The translations under genes and the position numbers were made by a program. This document shows positions 1 through 7,934 of a stretch of 11,784 nt of DNA, one piece after another. The first letter of the stretch is position 1. The number at the start of each line of letters is the position of its first letter. Source of the DNA: Mariprofundaceae bacterium (lineage in GTDB: Bacteria; Pseudomonadota; Zetaproteobacteria; Mariprofundales; Mariprofundaceae); the NCBI GenBank assembly GCA_030950975.1, contig JAUZQL010000320.1, forward strand, positions 1-11,784, in the 5' to 3' direction. The notes beneath the pieces are model-generated. The model ran no database searches, was not told the DNA's origin, and saw only the letters and a program-made list of their open reading frames with translations.

Positions 1-1
1 T

Positions 2-457
2 GTTCGCTTGGTGGAAGCTCATTTACACACCGATCCACCATCCGCCGATGATTACCATGCCATGTGCCAAACTTGCCAAGAGCACCTTGCAGACGTGGAA
101 ACCCATTGGATGGCATCGCAAGGACATCAAACAACACCCCCCGCCTTGGTGGGTACTGCTGGAACCATCACCACCTTAGCCGCCATTGATTTGGAGATGC
201 ACACTTATGATGCCAATCTCATCAATAATCATCACATCTCGTATTCACGTTTCTTACAACTCAAACAACGATTACTAAGCATGACTCATGAGCAACGCCA
301 AGCCATGCCCAGCATTGAAGCAGGGCGTGCTGACTTAATGATTGCGGGTTTAGCGATTATTGACACGGTTTTTCAACGTTGGGCATATCAGGATATGACG
401 GTTGTTGATGCAGGTTTACTTGAAGGTGCTTGGCTCAAGATTTCAGCGTTGTCGTAA
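2..457 (+). CDS. Ppx/GppA-type phosphatase, C-terminal part (cut by window edge)
   Basis: This is the 3' part of an exopolyphosphatase/guanosine pentaphosphate phosphatase family gene; the reading frame is already open at base 2, so the true start lies upstream. Visible family marks are VRLVE followed by a DPP turn near the left edge, the phosphate-binding loop GTAGTITTLAA (about bases 149-181), the GRADLMIAGLAI segment and the closing VVDAGLLEG motif. The family hydrolyses inorganic polyphosphate or pppGpp in the cytoplasm using an ASKHA fold; only the second half is seen here. The protein ends shortly after the core fold, so this is a short Ppx/GppA form without the C-terminal HD-like extension of E. 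coli Ppx. Whether it is Ppx or GppA cannot be decided from this fragment. Its last 23 bases overlap the end of the converging acyltransferase gene. Confidence 0.93.
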   Translation, partial: VRLVEAHLHTDPPSADDYHAMCQTCQEHLADVETHWMASQGHQTTPPALVGTAGTITTLAAIDLEMHTYDANLINNHHISYSRFLQLKQRLLSMTHEQRQAMPSIEAGRADLMIAGLAIIDTVFQRWAYQDMTVVDAGLLEGAWLKISALS

Positions 458-1073
458 AATAAGTATCCGCTTGTTGTTGCACATCATCCATCGCTTGTTG
501 AAATAGTTTCAAGGTTTCTTGTTCATCATCGGTGGCATAAATAGGCTCTCCCATCACAAAAATACCACGTGTAAACGGTTTTGGAACATAAAACTGATCC
601 CATGATTTGGCTCTCCAATATCGCTCACTGGCATAACAGACCGAACGTATCGGTAAACCTGATTTCATGGCAATTTTTACCGTTCCCATTTGCACCACTT
701 GCGCAGGGCCTTTTGGACCATCGGGTGTAATGCCCAAGGTATGACCCTCTCGTGCCAAACGAATCATCTTCAAAAAAGCACGTGCGCCACCTTTGGTCGA
801 AGAACCACGTGACGATTGAATCCCCATCAAAGCTACCGCATCGGCAATAAACGCACCATCACGATGTTCTGAAATCAACATGGGACCTTCCCAACCATGT
901 ACGGCATAAGGCATCATCAAAATACGTGCGTGCCAAAAACTCAATAAGAAAGGAGCGCTTGTTTTCGCATCATATTTTTCGCCAATAAACGTCCAGCGAA
1001 CCGTTAAACGTAAAAAGTAATGAACACAAAAAATCATACGTGGAACCAGCCAAGCTAAAAAACCTTGTTTCAT
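435..1073 (-). CDS. DUF374-family lysophospholipid acyltransferase-like protein
   Basis: A 212-aa protein of the DUF374 (COG2121-like) family, related to glycerolipid acyltransferases. Conserved blocks seen in order are FWHAR (residues 46-50), ISEHRDG (67-73, probably the HX-D acyltransferase-type motif), RGSSTKGGARA (89-99) and TPDGPKGP (116-123). The N-terminus has a hydrophobic stretch (about 4-25), so it is probably anchored at the inner face of the inner membrane. In many proteobacteria this family sits beside lipid A or Kdo genes and is thought to acylate a lipid or LPS precursor; the exact substrate is unknown. The ATG overlaps the msbA stop as ATGA (1070-1073), which implies translational coupling. 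It is the last gene of the long minus-strand operon, and its 3' end runs 23 bp into the converging phosphatase gene, with no room for an ordinary terminator between them. Confidence 0.9.
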   Translation of the reverse strand: MKQGFLAWLVPRMIFCVHYFLRLTVRWTFIGEKYDAKTSAPFLLSFWHARILMMPYAVHGWEGPMLISEHRDGAFIADAVALMGIQSSRGSSTKGGARAFLKMIRLAREGHTLGITPDGPKGPAQVVQMGTVKIAMKSGLPIRSVCYASERYWRAKSWDQFYVPKPFTRGIFVMGEPIYATDDEQETLKLFQQAMDDVQQQADTYFTTTLKS

Positions 1074-2800
1074 GTTTTTTCATCCTCAAACTGCATGTGA
1101 TAAAGTTCTGCGTACAAACCACCTTCCGCCAGTAACGACTCATGATTACCTTGTTGTAAAATACTGCCATCATCCAAGACTACAATCATATCCGCATGAC
1201 GAATCGTTGAAAGCCGATGAGCAATGACAATCACAGTCCGCCCTTTCATCAAGCGTTCAATGGCTTGCTGAACTAAATGTTCCGATTCCGTATCCAAACT
1301 ACTGGTAGCTTCATCCAAAATTAAAATTGGCGCATCTTTTAGCAATGCCCTTGCCAACGACAAGCGTTGACGTTGACCGCCCGATAAAATCACCCCTCGC
1401 TCTCCTACCATCGTATCATAAGCTTCAGGAAGGTTCATAATAAAATCATGCGCATTGGCGGCTTTAGCAATCGCTTCGACACGTTCACGATCCATATTCT
1501 CATAACCATAGGCAATATTATTAAAGACCGTATCATTGAACAAAACAACATCTTGGGTCACCAACGCCATATGTTGGCGTAAGGATTGTTGGGTCAGTTC
1601 ACGCACATCAATACCATCAATCAGTACACGACCTTCGGTCACATCCATAAAACGAGGCACAAGATTCGCCAGTGTACTTTTACCCGCACCACTTCGCCCC
1701 ACCAAGGCAAGCACCTGCCCTCGTTTTACCTCTAAATTGATATGAGACATGACGGATTTGTCTGTATTGGCATATTGTAAAGCGACATCTTCTAAGCGAA
1801 TATCATGTTGAAACTGTTTGAGTTCCCGAGCATGTTCAGCATCTTCTACATCATTTTTTTCATCCAAGATATCAAAAATACGTTCAGCCGCTGAAAGACC
1901 TTGTTGAATTTGGTTGTTGGCAGCAGATAAACGTTTGACAGGCTCATACAACATCAAGGTTGCTGCTAAAAAAGACATCAAGGTACCTGCCGTTGCTTCA
2001 CCAGCAGCCACCCTTAAACCGCCATAATAAAGGACACCCGCAATACCAAAACCAGCCACCAATTCCATCACAGGGAAAGACATGGCATTCACACGCATCA
2101 CCTGCATTTGATGATGCATAAACTCACCAATCAAGTCACGAAAACGGCGACGTTCATAATCCTCCATACCAAAGGCTTTGACCACACGGATACCACCGAC
2201 GGTTTCTTCCACCAGACTCGACATTTTCCCCATCACCACTTGTCCATCATAACTTGCGGAACGCATTTTTCGTCCAAAACGTAAAATAGGATAGACCACC
2301 ACAGGAAAGACTGCGATGACAATCAATGCCAGCAACCAATCTTGGTAAAACACCACACCCACTAAAAAAATAATCGACATGGTATCGCGCATCAAGGCGG
2401 TCACGGATGTACTCACAGCGGATTGAACCAAGGTTACATCATAGCTAATCCGTGTCAGCACTTCGCCTGTTTTACGATGCGCAAAAAAGCTTAACGATTG
2501 TTCACTTAGACAGGTATAAATTTTATTTCTTAAATCATAAATGACCCGCTGACCAATCCAGCCCATCAAATACGATTGACCAAAATACGCCGAGCCTTTG
2601 ACGAGGTACAATAAAATAACACCGACTGGAATCAGATACACATATTCAGGACTTTTACCCGATAACGCCTGATCCAATGCTGGTTGTAATAACCATGCCA
2701 TACCTGCGGTACAAGCCGCTAAAATCACCATGCATACCATCGCAATGAGCAAGCGCCCTGAATACGGCTTTAAAAATTGTAATAAACGTTTATATAACAT
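1070..2800 (-). CDS. msbA: MsbA-type lipid A / polysaccharide ABC exporter (permease fused to ATPase)
   Basis: A 576-aa half-transporter of standard MsbA length. The N-terminal six-helix transmembrane domain covers about residues 15-310. The nucleotide-binding domain follows, with Walker A GRSGAGKS (368-375), Q-loop Gln416, signature LSGGQ (472-476), Walker B ILILDE (492-497) and H-loop His528 in IAHRLST. MsbA homodimers flip core-lipid A across the inner membrane using ATP; close relatives export other lipid-linked glycans. The start is the ATG at 2800-2798, preceded by only a weak purine stretch (AAGG). It lies 46 bp after the amidase stop, and its stop overlaps the acyltransferase start. 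Family membership is secure. Lipid A as the substrate is inferred from similarity to MsbA and from the acyltransferase partner; a role in exporting the polysaccharide made by this locus cannot be excluded. Confidence 0.93.
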   Translation of the reverse strand: MLYKRLLQFLKPYSGRLLIAMVCMVILAACTAGMAWLLQPALDQALSGKSPEYVYLIPVGVILLYLVKGSAYFGQSYLMGWIGQRVIYDLRNKIYTCLSEQSLSFFAHRKTGEVLTRISYDVTLVQSAVSTSVTALMRDTMSIIFLVGVVFYQDWLLALIVIAVFPVVVYPILRFGRKMRSASYDGQVVMGKMSSLVEETVGGIRVVKAFGMEDYERRRFRDLIGEFMHHQMQVMRVNAMSFPVMELVAGFGIAGVLYYGGLRVAAGEATAGTLMSFLAATLMLYEPVKRLSAANNQIQQGLSAAERIFDILDEKNDVEDAEHARELKQFQHDIRLEDVALQYANTDKSVMSHINLEVKRGQVLALVGRSGAGKSTLANLVPRFMDVTEGRVLIDGIDVRELTQQSLRQHMALVTQDVVLFNDTVFNNIAYGYENMDRERVEAIAKAANAHDFIMNLPEAYDTMVGERGVILSGGQRQRLSLARALLKDAPILILDEATSSLDTESEHLVQQAIERLMKGRTVIVIAHRLSTIRHADMIVVLDDGSILQQGNHESLLAEGGLYAELYHMQFEDEKT

Positions 2801-2831
2801 AAAGAGCCTTTTGAAGATAGGATGATGAAAT

Positions 2832-2845
2832 CAGAAAATTTTCTG
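2832..2845. repeat. 14-bp perfect palindrome in the amidase-msbA gap
   Basis: CAGAAAATTTTCTG is a perfect self-complementary 14-mer beginning just past the amidase stop codon and ending about 30 bp before the msbA start. In RNA it could form only a short AT-rich stem with almost no loop, and no U-run follows, so it does not look like an intrinsic terminator. It could be a protein-binding site or chance. The other longer junction of the operon, 5420-5451, shows nothing comparable. Confidence 0.35.
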
Positions 2846-2846
2846 C

Positions 2847-4004
2847 TTAGGACGCTTTTTTATCATGCGTTTTCACCATCATCCCCATACGTTGTAAAAA
2901 ATGTTGGCTTCCTTGAAAAATAGCACGGGCTAACTTTCGTTGATACGATGCAGTACGGAGTTTACGTTCTTGTCTGGGGTTGGATATAAAATCCACTTCC
3001 ACCAACACGCTAGGTATTTCTAATGCGCCCAACACCACAAAACGTGCTCTTTTAGGCACGCTATATTTAACGTTGCCTATCGTTTTTAAGGACTCAATGA
3101 TGTTTTCAGCCAAAATTTGTGAACTATTCAAGCTATCTCGTTTGGCCATATCACCAAGAATATTTCTCAACATGGGATCTTCAACTTCATCATGTTGGTG
3201 CTGTATGCCACCCATCTCATCCGCCGCATTTTCTTTGGCTGCTAAAGCAATGGCTACTTTATCGGCTGTTGCGCCACGTTCTGCTAAAGTATAAACACTA
3301 GAACCTTTCACGTTGCGTGTTTTGACCGCATCAGCATGGATACTAATCATCATATCAGCATGTGCCTGACGCGCCAAACGCACTCGTTTTTTTAAGCCAA
3401 CAAAATAATCATTTTTTCTGGTTAAAATAGCACGCACTCCTTTCTGTTGATTGATCATGGCGACAAGTTTCTTGGCAATCGCCAAGGTTACCTTTTTTTC
3501 TTGCAAACCATGCGGACCAATCGCCCCTGGATCTTGACCTCCATGACCTGCATCCACAGCAATCACCAGTTGATGCTGATGTTTATTCACAACATTGATT
3601 TCATCAGTTGCTTTTTTACGCAACAAATCGATAACCAAACGATCAGGTTTACCCTGCATTTTTTTCAATAAAAAGGAACGCAGAAAAAGGTTCTTCTGAT
3701 TTAAATCTAAAACCACCCGTAAGACACCTTGATGCATGCCATGACGCACACGTTTGATGGTAGCACTTGGCAAACCAGCATGCATCGCACTTTTCAATAA
3801 GCGCGTATGTTTCATATCAATCACCACACGCTCTGGTTTATGCATACGAAAAATCGTGTATGCCACAGCATGATTCAATTCAAAAACAATGCGGCTTTTT
3901 TCTGCAGTATCGGAGACACGTACAGCATTTACATTCACAGCCCATGATTGCGTGGGTAACATTAATATGATCCATGCCCATAAAATTAATCCAAAGGATT
4001 TCAT
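2847..4004 (-). CDS. Periplasmic N-acetylmuramoyl-L-alanine amidase with AMIN domain (AmiA/B/C type)
   Basis: A zinc amidase of 385 aa that cleaves the amide bond between N-acetylmuramic acid and the stem peptide. A signal peptide (MKSFGLILWAWIILMLP...SWA) is followed by an AMIN-like targeting domain (about 25-130) and an Amidase_3 domain (about 147-370). Counting from the ATG, the zinc ligands are His154 (AGHGG), Glu169 and His223 (SIHADA), and the catalytic Glu336 sits in VLVEVDFISNP. The stretch at about 255-300 (AKENAADEMGG ... RDSLNSSQILAENI) corresponds to the autoinhibitory helix insert of cell-division amidases that need EnvC/NlpD-type activators. An in-frame GTG lies one codon upstream (4007), but the ATG at 4004 is preferred because GGGAG stands about 7 nt before it. 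The start overlaps the ligase gene stop (TGATG). A LysM domain is absent. Its place inside an export operon suggests local wall opening for the machinery; that is inference. Confidence 0.93.
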   Translation of the reverse strand: MKSFGLILWAWIILMLPTQSWAVNVNAVRVSDTAEKSRIVFELNHAVAYTIFRMHKPERVVIDMKHTRLLKSAMHAGLPSATIKRVRHGMHQGVLRVVLDLNQKNLFLRSFLLKKMQGKPDRLVIDLLRKKATDEINVVNKHQHQLVIAVDAGHGGQDPGAIGPHGLQEKKVTLAIAKKLVAMINQQKGVRAILTRKNDYFVGLKKRVRLARQAHADMMISIHADAVKTRNVKGSSVYTLAERGATADKVAIALAAKENAADEMGGIQHQHDEVEDPMLRNILGDMAKRDSLNSSQILAENIIESLKTIGNVKYSVPKRARFVVLGALEIPSVLVEVDFISNPRQERKLRTASYQRKLARAIFQGSQHFLQRMGMMVKTHDKKAS

Positions 4005-5410
4005 CACACACTCCCAGTCTGAGTATTTGTGTTATTTTTCACTGACTCAGAGTCTGAATCCATGCGTTGTCTCTCTAACAATAAGGCTGCCATCAATAAG
4101 GCCAATAGAATCATGAACGGCTCCATGATGCGAATAATAATAAATGTATTGGCACCAATGGCATGCACAAGTAAGCCAGCATAACCACACAAAGCACCCA
4201 ATGCTGCGCCTTTTAAAACATCATCCTGAATGGTGTCATAACCTTGGCGTAACAATACCCAAATACGTCGTAAAAACCAAAGGAAGAAAAACAAGCCAAG
4301 CATGCCTGTTTCCAATAGAACACGCGGATATTGTGCATCAAGAAAAGGTCCTCCTGTGACTCCCACACCCAAAAAAGGATGTTGCGGAAAATATCTAGTC
4401 ATCACACTATTCCATGCGCGCAAACGTTCTGTGGTTGATGTATCAATTTTCACGCCCCCCACAGCCAACTGCCCTTGTTGTTCACTTTGATGAAAGGTAA
4501 ACATAATTCGATTGATCACATTCTGAGGCAATACAAACGGTAATAATGTGGCACCTATCAAACAGGAAACCACTAAAAACCGTTTCTTTTTTGAAATGAA
4601 TAAAAAAGTAACGATCGCCACCACAAAAGATAAATAAGAACTTCTTGATTCCGTAAACGCAAAAGGAACCAACATGATTCCCATGGAAATTAATAAATAA
4701 TACCACAGCCGACTTCGAGGCGTATGCAAAAATATTCCCAAGGTCACTGAAAACATCAGTACCAAATAACCACCAAATGTATTGGGTTCACCCAGTTTAC
4801 CTTCAAAAGGAGCAGACACTCGACCACCCCCAGGAATTTGAGCAATACCTGCTAAACTGGCAATCACACAGGTGATGAGCATGATCCACAAAAATCGTTT
4901 GATGGTATTTTCATCATGGACATGATTGATAATCATAAAAAACAAGACAAAATATTCGAGATATTTAAGCACAAAAAAGAAACCGTAAGCTCCCACTTTG
5001 CCTGAGAACATAGCCAGTAAGGTCGCAAAGAATGTGATAAACCAATACCACATCATGGGCTGATTGATCGGCGTTTCTCTCACAATGCCAATTTCTTTTC
5101 TCAACGCCATACGAAACATCCACGTTACACAAATCAGTGTGAGCAATATATCATCCAAGCGTAAGGTTACACCTCGCGATTCCGTTGTATTCACCTTACC
5201 CGCAGCTAAATCAGCTTCACTATGCCCACCAAAGACCAGTTCAGGGGATAATAATGTTGAGAAAATAAGCAAATATAATGTCAGTTCGACACTGGTAAAG
5301 GAAACAAGCAACATCATCGCTCCTCCCAACAGCATCATAGGCATCTTCACCAAACTAGGGTCAAACATATAAGCGGCAGCCAACAACAAAATACTTATCA
5401 ACAAGGTCAT
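4004..5410 (-). CDS. O-antigen ligase / polymerase-like polytopic membrane protein (Wzy_C family)
   Basis: A roughly 468-aa protein made almost wholly of hydrophobic helices (about ten to twelve), with one large hydrophilic loop (about residues 297-365) before the last helices. The layout and the motifs FTESRSSYLSF, GEPNTFGGY, STTERLRAWNSVM, HPFLGVGVTGGP and RVLLETGMLGL match the Wzy_C/O-antigen ligase superfamily. Members either polymerise lipid-linked repeat units or transfer finished glycan to an acceptor (lipid A core or protein) on the periplasmic side; sequence alone does not separate WaaL-like from Wzy-like roles. Three GTG codons (5419, 5416, 5413) precede the ATG at 5410. No clear Shine-Dalgarno distinguishes them, so the start may be up to three codons longer. 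The C-terminal tail (ERQRMDSDSESVKNNTN) is polar. It overlaps the amidase start and lies about 40 bp after the small membrane protein gene. Confidence 0.88.
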   Translation of the reverse strand: MTLLISILLLAAAYMFDPSLVKMPMMLLGGAMMLLVSFTSVELTLYLLIFSTLLSPELVFGGHSEADLAAGKVNTTESRGVTLRLDDILLTLICVTWMFRMALRKEIGIVRETPINQPMMWYWFITFFATLLAMFSGKVGAYGFFFVLKYLEYFVLFFMIINHVHDENTIKRFLWIMLITCVIASLAGIAQIPGGGRVSAPFEGKLGEPNTFGGYLVLMFSVTLGIFLHTPRSRLWYYLLISMGIMLVPFAFTESRSSYLSFVVAIVTFLFISKKKRFLVVSCLIGATLLPFVLPQNVINRIMFTFHQSEQQGQLAVGGVKIDTSTTERLRAWNSVMTRYFPQHPFLGVGVTGGPFLDAQYPRVLLETGMLGLFFFLWFLRRIWVLLRQGYDTIQDDVLKGAALGALCGYAGLLVHAIGANTFIIIRIMEPFMILLALLMAALLLERQRMDSDSESVKNNTNTQTGSV

Positions 5411-5451
5411 CACCACCACGGGTGGAAAAGGAATAGAGATAGTTCTAGGGC

Positions 5452-5646
5452 TCAGGGTAAACGCTCCGAATTCAGTTGGTGTGTATCCATTGGACGGTAA
5501 TCATCGTGATAAGCAGATTTCATACTCGCTGAACAAGATCGCACCAATACTAGACCCAGCGCAAGGATAAAACATAAAGAAGCCAATACGACAATTTGGC
5601 GCAAACGTTTTTTTCTCCGTTGTGCCCGATAAAATTTTTTACTCAT
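5452..5646 (-). CDS. Small single-pass membrane protein, unknown function
   Basis: A 64-aa protein I do not recognise. Residues 1-16 are strongly basic (KK, RRKKRLR), residues 17-36 form one hydrophobic helix (IVVLASLCFILALGLVLV), and the tail of about 28 residues is polar (SAYHDDYRPMDTHQLNSERLP). The positive-inside rule puts the N-terminus in the cytoplasm and the tail in the periplasm. Cys38 lies in VRSC, which is not a lipobox because of the Arg at -2, so a lipoprotein is unlikely. The gene is very probably real: its ATG overlaps the BY-kinase stop as ATGA (5643-5646), and it sits inside a tightly packed operon between the kinase and the ligase/polymerase. It may be an accessory subunit of one of those two membrane proteins, but nothing in the sequence proves this. 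Confidence 0.75.
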   Translation of the reverse strand: MSKKFYRAQRRKKRLRQIVVLASLCFILALGLVLVRSCSASMKSAYHDDYRPMDTHQLNSERLP

Positions 5647-7934
5647 TTATCATGCTCTCGATGCAATAATGTTGAGACTCTCAATAAAGCTTGATGAAAA
5701 TATTTTTTTACTTTGGCTTGATAGCGAGTCCAAGTACTGCGCTGACCTTGCTCATGTTCGCCATAGGCATAGGCATAATAATGATCCATTTTATAGGTTG
5801 CATAATCGGGTGATAAATCACCACGTACACCATTAAGTACCACTCCAAGTACATGCCCTCCGACATTTTCAATATTCATTTTCACACGTTTTAATGCGCC
5901 TCGAACCACCGAGCCAATATGGTACACCAATAAAATACCATCGACCTTAGATGCAATGACTGTGGCATCCGTGGTATGCAACAATGGCGGCATATCAATA
6001 ATCACCATATCATATTCTTCACGTGCTTCTTTCAAAATTGTATCCATCATCGGCGATGCCAATAAATCGGGTGGACTCGCATTGACACGACCACATGCCA
6101 ATATATCCAATTGATCCAAACCCGGTGTCATCAAAGCTTGATCAATCCCCATATCACCCAACATCACATCTGAAAAACGATTGCAGGCTTCTTGCCATGT
6201 TAATTGCCCCAGTAACGCTTCACTTAATCCCGGTACACGTTTCAGACCAAAGGTATGATGTTGCATGGGTTTACGTAAATCCCCATCAATCAATAAGACT
6301 CGCGCACCTTGCTGTGCAACCACCACACTAAGGTTGGCAGCAATCGTACTTTTACCTTCTTTGGCGGTTGAACTGGTTACTAAAATAACCCGTTGTTGCC
6401 CTGTTTGAGAAAATAACAAATTGGTACGTAGGCTTCGATAGGCTTCAGCAATCGTTGATGGGGGTGAGAAATGACTCACCAAACGCAATTGCCGCTCCAA
6501 ATCAGCACCACTGGTGGATAATTCTGGTACACCTGAAAATAATTCTGTCGCTTCATCATCTCCAATGTGCGGCACAAAACCAATCACGGATACATCAAGA
6601 AATGACTCAACTTCTTCAATCGTACCCACCGAACTATCCATAGACTCTAAAATCAAGGATACAATCAAACCTAAAACCACACCAAGAATTGCACCTGCAA
6701 TCGCCGTTTGAGATATTTTTACAGGATTGATGCGTACTTTTGATAACATCGCTGGACGCACCAATGAGACCTCTTGAATTTTCTCCGATTCTTTAATCAG
6801 GACTTCTTGGTACTTCTTTTCCAACATGGAGAATAATTCTTCGTTGGTTTTTACAATACGTTCCAAACGCATTAAACCTAGTCCCTGACCCGGTGCGCCT
6901 TCATATTTATGTTTGGTGGCAAGAATACTATCTTGAATAGACTCAATACGCTGCTGCGTTAATTCCAATTGTTTGGAAAGCTCGTCGAGCATACTTGCTA
7001 GAATGTCTTTGGCTTGTTGACGCAACTCTTGAATTTGAGGGTGTTCATCGGTGTAATTGGTTGAAAGTTCCGTATGTTTCAAGGCCATTTCAACCAAGCG
7101 TTTATTCAGTTGATCAAAATAAGCACTCACATTACCTGAAACAGATACTGCGTGATAATCCCACTGCCCTTTCTTGACCCGAAGATTGAGTTGTTTTGAG
7201 GCAAATTTTAAATCATTTAAGTGGGCAATCGCTTGACGATACTCTTGATCCAAATCGCCAATAATACGAGTCATCACAGTGCCATCGCTATTGGATGCGG
7301 TTAAATGGTTCTTTTGTCGGTATGTTCTAACAGCTTCTTCTGAAACTTTTAATCGATCACCCACCACAAGCAATTGTTGTTCAATAAATTTCTTCGCTTC
7401 AAACACTTTCTTGTTTTTATCTTCAATATTAAATGTTTCAAATTCATCAGCCACTGCTTGTGCTAAATCACGTGCATATTTAGCACTTCTTGAGACAACA
7501 GAGATTTGAATGATACCCGTATCACCATCTTGTGAAGCATTCACACTGTCTTTCAAATCCAATATATCATCGACATAATCTGGATTAGCACGAATTTCTT
7601 CACTGCTTAGTGTTTGAGGAATGATCCCCATATGCTGGGCCACTCGCTCCATTAAGGCATATGATTCCAACACCAGCAATTGTGTTTTCATATCATTAAA
7701 GGATTGCCTTGCCCCTCCGCCTGTAAAAATTTCAGCTACATTTAATGTTGGCTCAATTTTAACCGATGCACTCGAACTATATAGGGCGGGGGGCTGATTA
7801 ATCCATGTAAATAAGGCACTAAAAACACCAATCGCTAATGAACAAAATATAATAATCCATCGTCGACGAAGAATCACTTGCCAATATTCTTCAAGGTTTA
7901 GTTCATAGGTTTGGGTGGTATTGCTTTGCGTCAT
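5643..7934 (-). CDS. Wzc/GumC-type polysaccharide co-polymerase with C-terminal tyrosine autokinase (BY-kinase)
   Basis: A 763-aa inner-membrane protein that sets glycan chain length and drives export by cycles of tyrosine phosphorylation. A Wzz domain with TM1 (about 26-46) is followed by a long periplasmic coiled-coil region (about 175-390), a GNVR-like segment (about 350-405) and TM2 (about 409-429). The cytoplasmic kinase has the EX2RX2R oligomerisation motif (Glu497, Arg500, Arg503), Walker A AKEGKST (524-530), Walker A' VLLIDGD (546-552) and Walker B MVIIDMPP (643-650). The acceptor cluster has six Tyr in 14 residues (Tyr711, 714, 719, 720, 722, 724), followed by an unusual basic tail of about 35 residues. 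The co-polymerase and kinase are fused, as in proteobacterial Wzc. The start (7934-7932) overlaps the export lipoprotein stop as TAATG, which pairs the two as a Wza-Wzc unit. Expected partner: a low-molecular-weight tyrosine phosphatase, not present in this window. Confidence 0.94.
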   Translation of the reverse strand: MTQSNTTQTYELNLEEYWQVILRRRWIIIFCSLAIGVFSALFTWINQPPALYSSSASVKIEPTLNVAEIFTGGGARQSFNDMKTQLLVLESYALMERVAQHMGIIPQTLSSEEIRANPDYVDDILDLKDSVNASQDGDTGIIQISVVSRSAKYARDLAQAVADEFETFNIEDKNKKVFEAKKFIEQQLLVVGDRLKVSEEAVRTYRQKNHLTASNSDGTVMTRIIGDLDQEYRQAIAHLNDLKFASKQLNLRVKKGQWDYHAVSVSGNVSAYFDQLNKRLVEMALKHTELSTNYTDEHPQIQELRQQAKDILASMLDELSKQLELTQQRIESIQDSILATKHKYEGAPGQGLGLMRLERIVKTNEELFSMLEKKYQEVLIKESEKIQEVSLVRPAMLSKVRINPVKISQTAIAGAILGVVLGLIVSLILESMDSSVGTIEEVESFLDVSVIGFVPHIGDDEATELFSGVPELSTSGADLERQLRLVSHFSPPSTIAEAYRSLRTNLLFSQTGQQRVILVTSSTAKEGKSTIAANLSVVVAQQGARVLLIDGDLRKPMQHHTFGLKRVPGLSEALLGQLTWQEACNRFSDVMLGDMGIDQALMTPGLDQLDILACGRVNASPPDLLASPMMDTILKEAREEYDMVIIDMPPLLHTTDATVIASKVDGILLVYHIGSVVRGALKRVKMNIENVGGHVLGVVLNGVRGDLSPDYATYKMDHYYAYAYGEHEQGQRSTWTRYQAKVKKYFHQALLRVSTLLHREHDK

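Noticed and set aside
970..1173. Minus-strand open frame of 67 codons across the acyltransferase-msbA junction
   Set aside because: Lies wholly within the two well-supported genes in another frame; no ribosome site and no recognisable protein.
5530..5546. Lipobox in the 64-aa protein (VRSC)
   Set aside because: Arg at -2 and Ser at -1 do not fit a signal peptidase II site, and the hydrophobic helix reads better as a membrane anchor.
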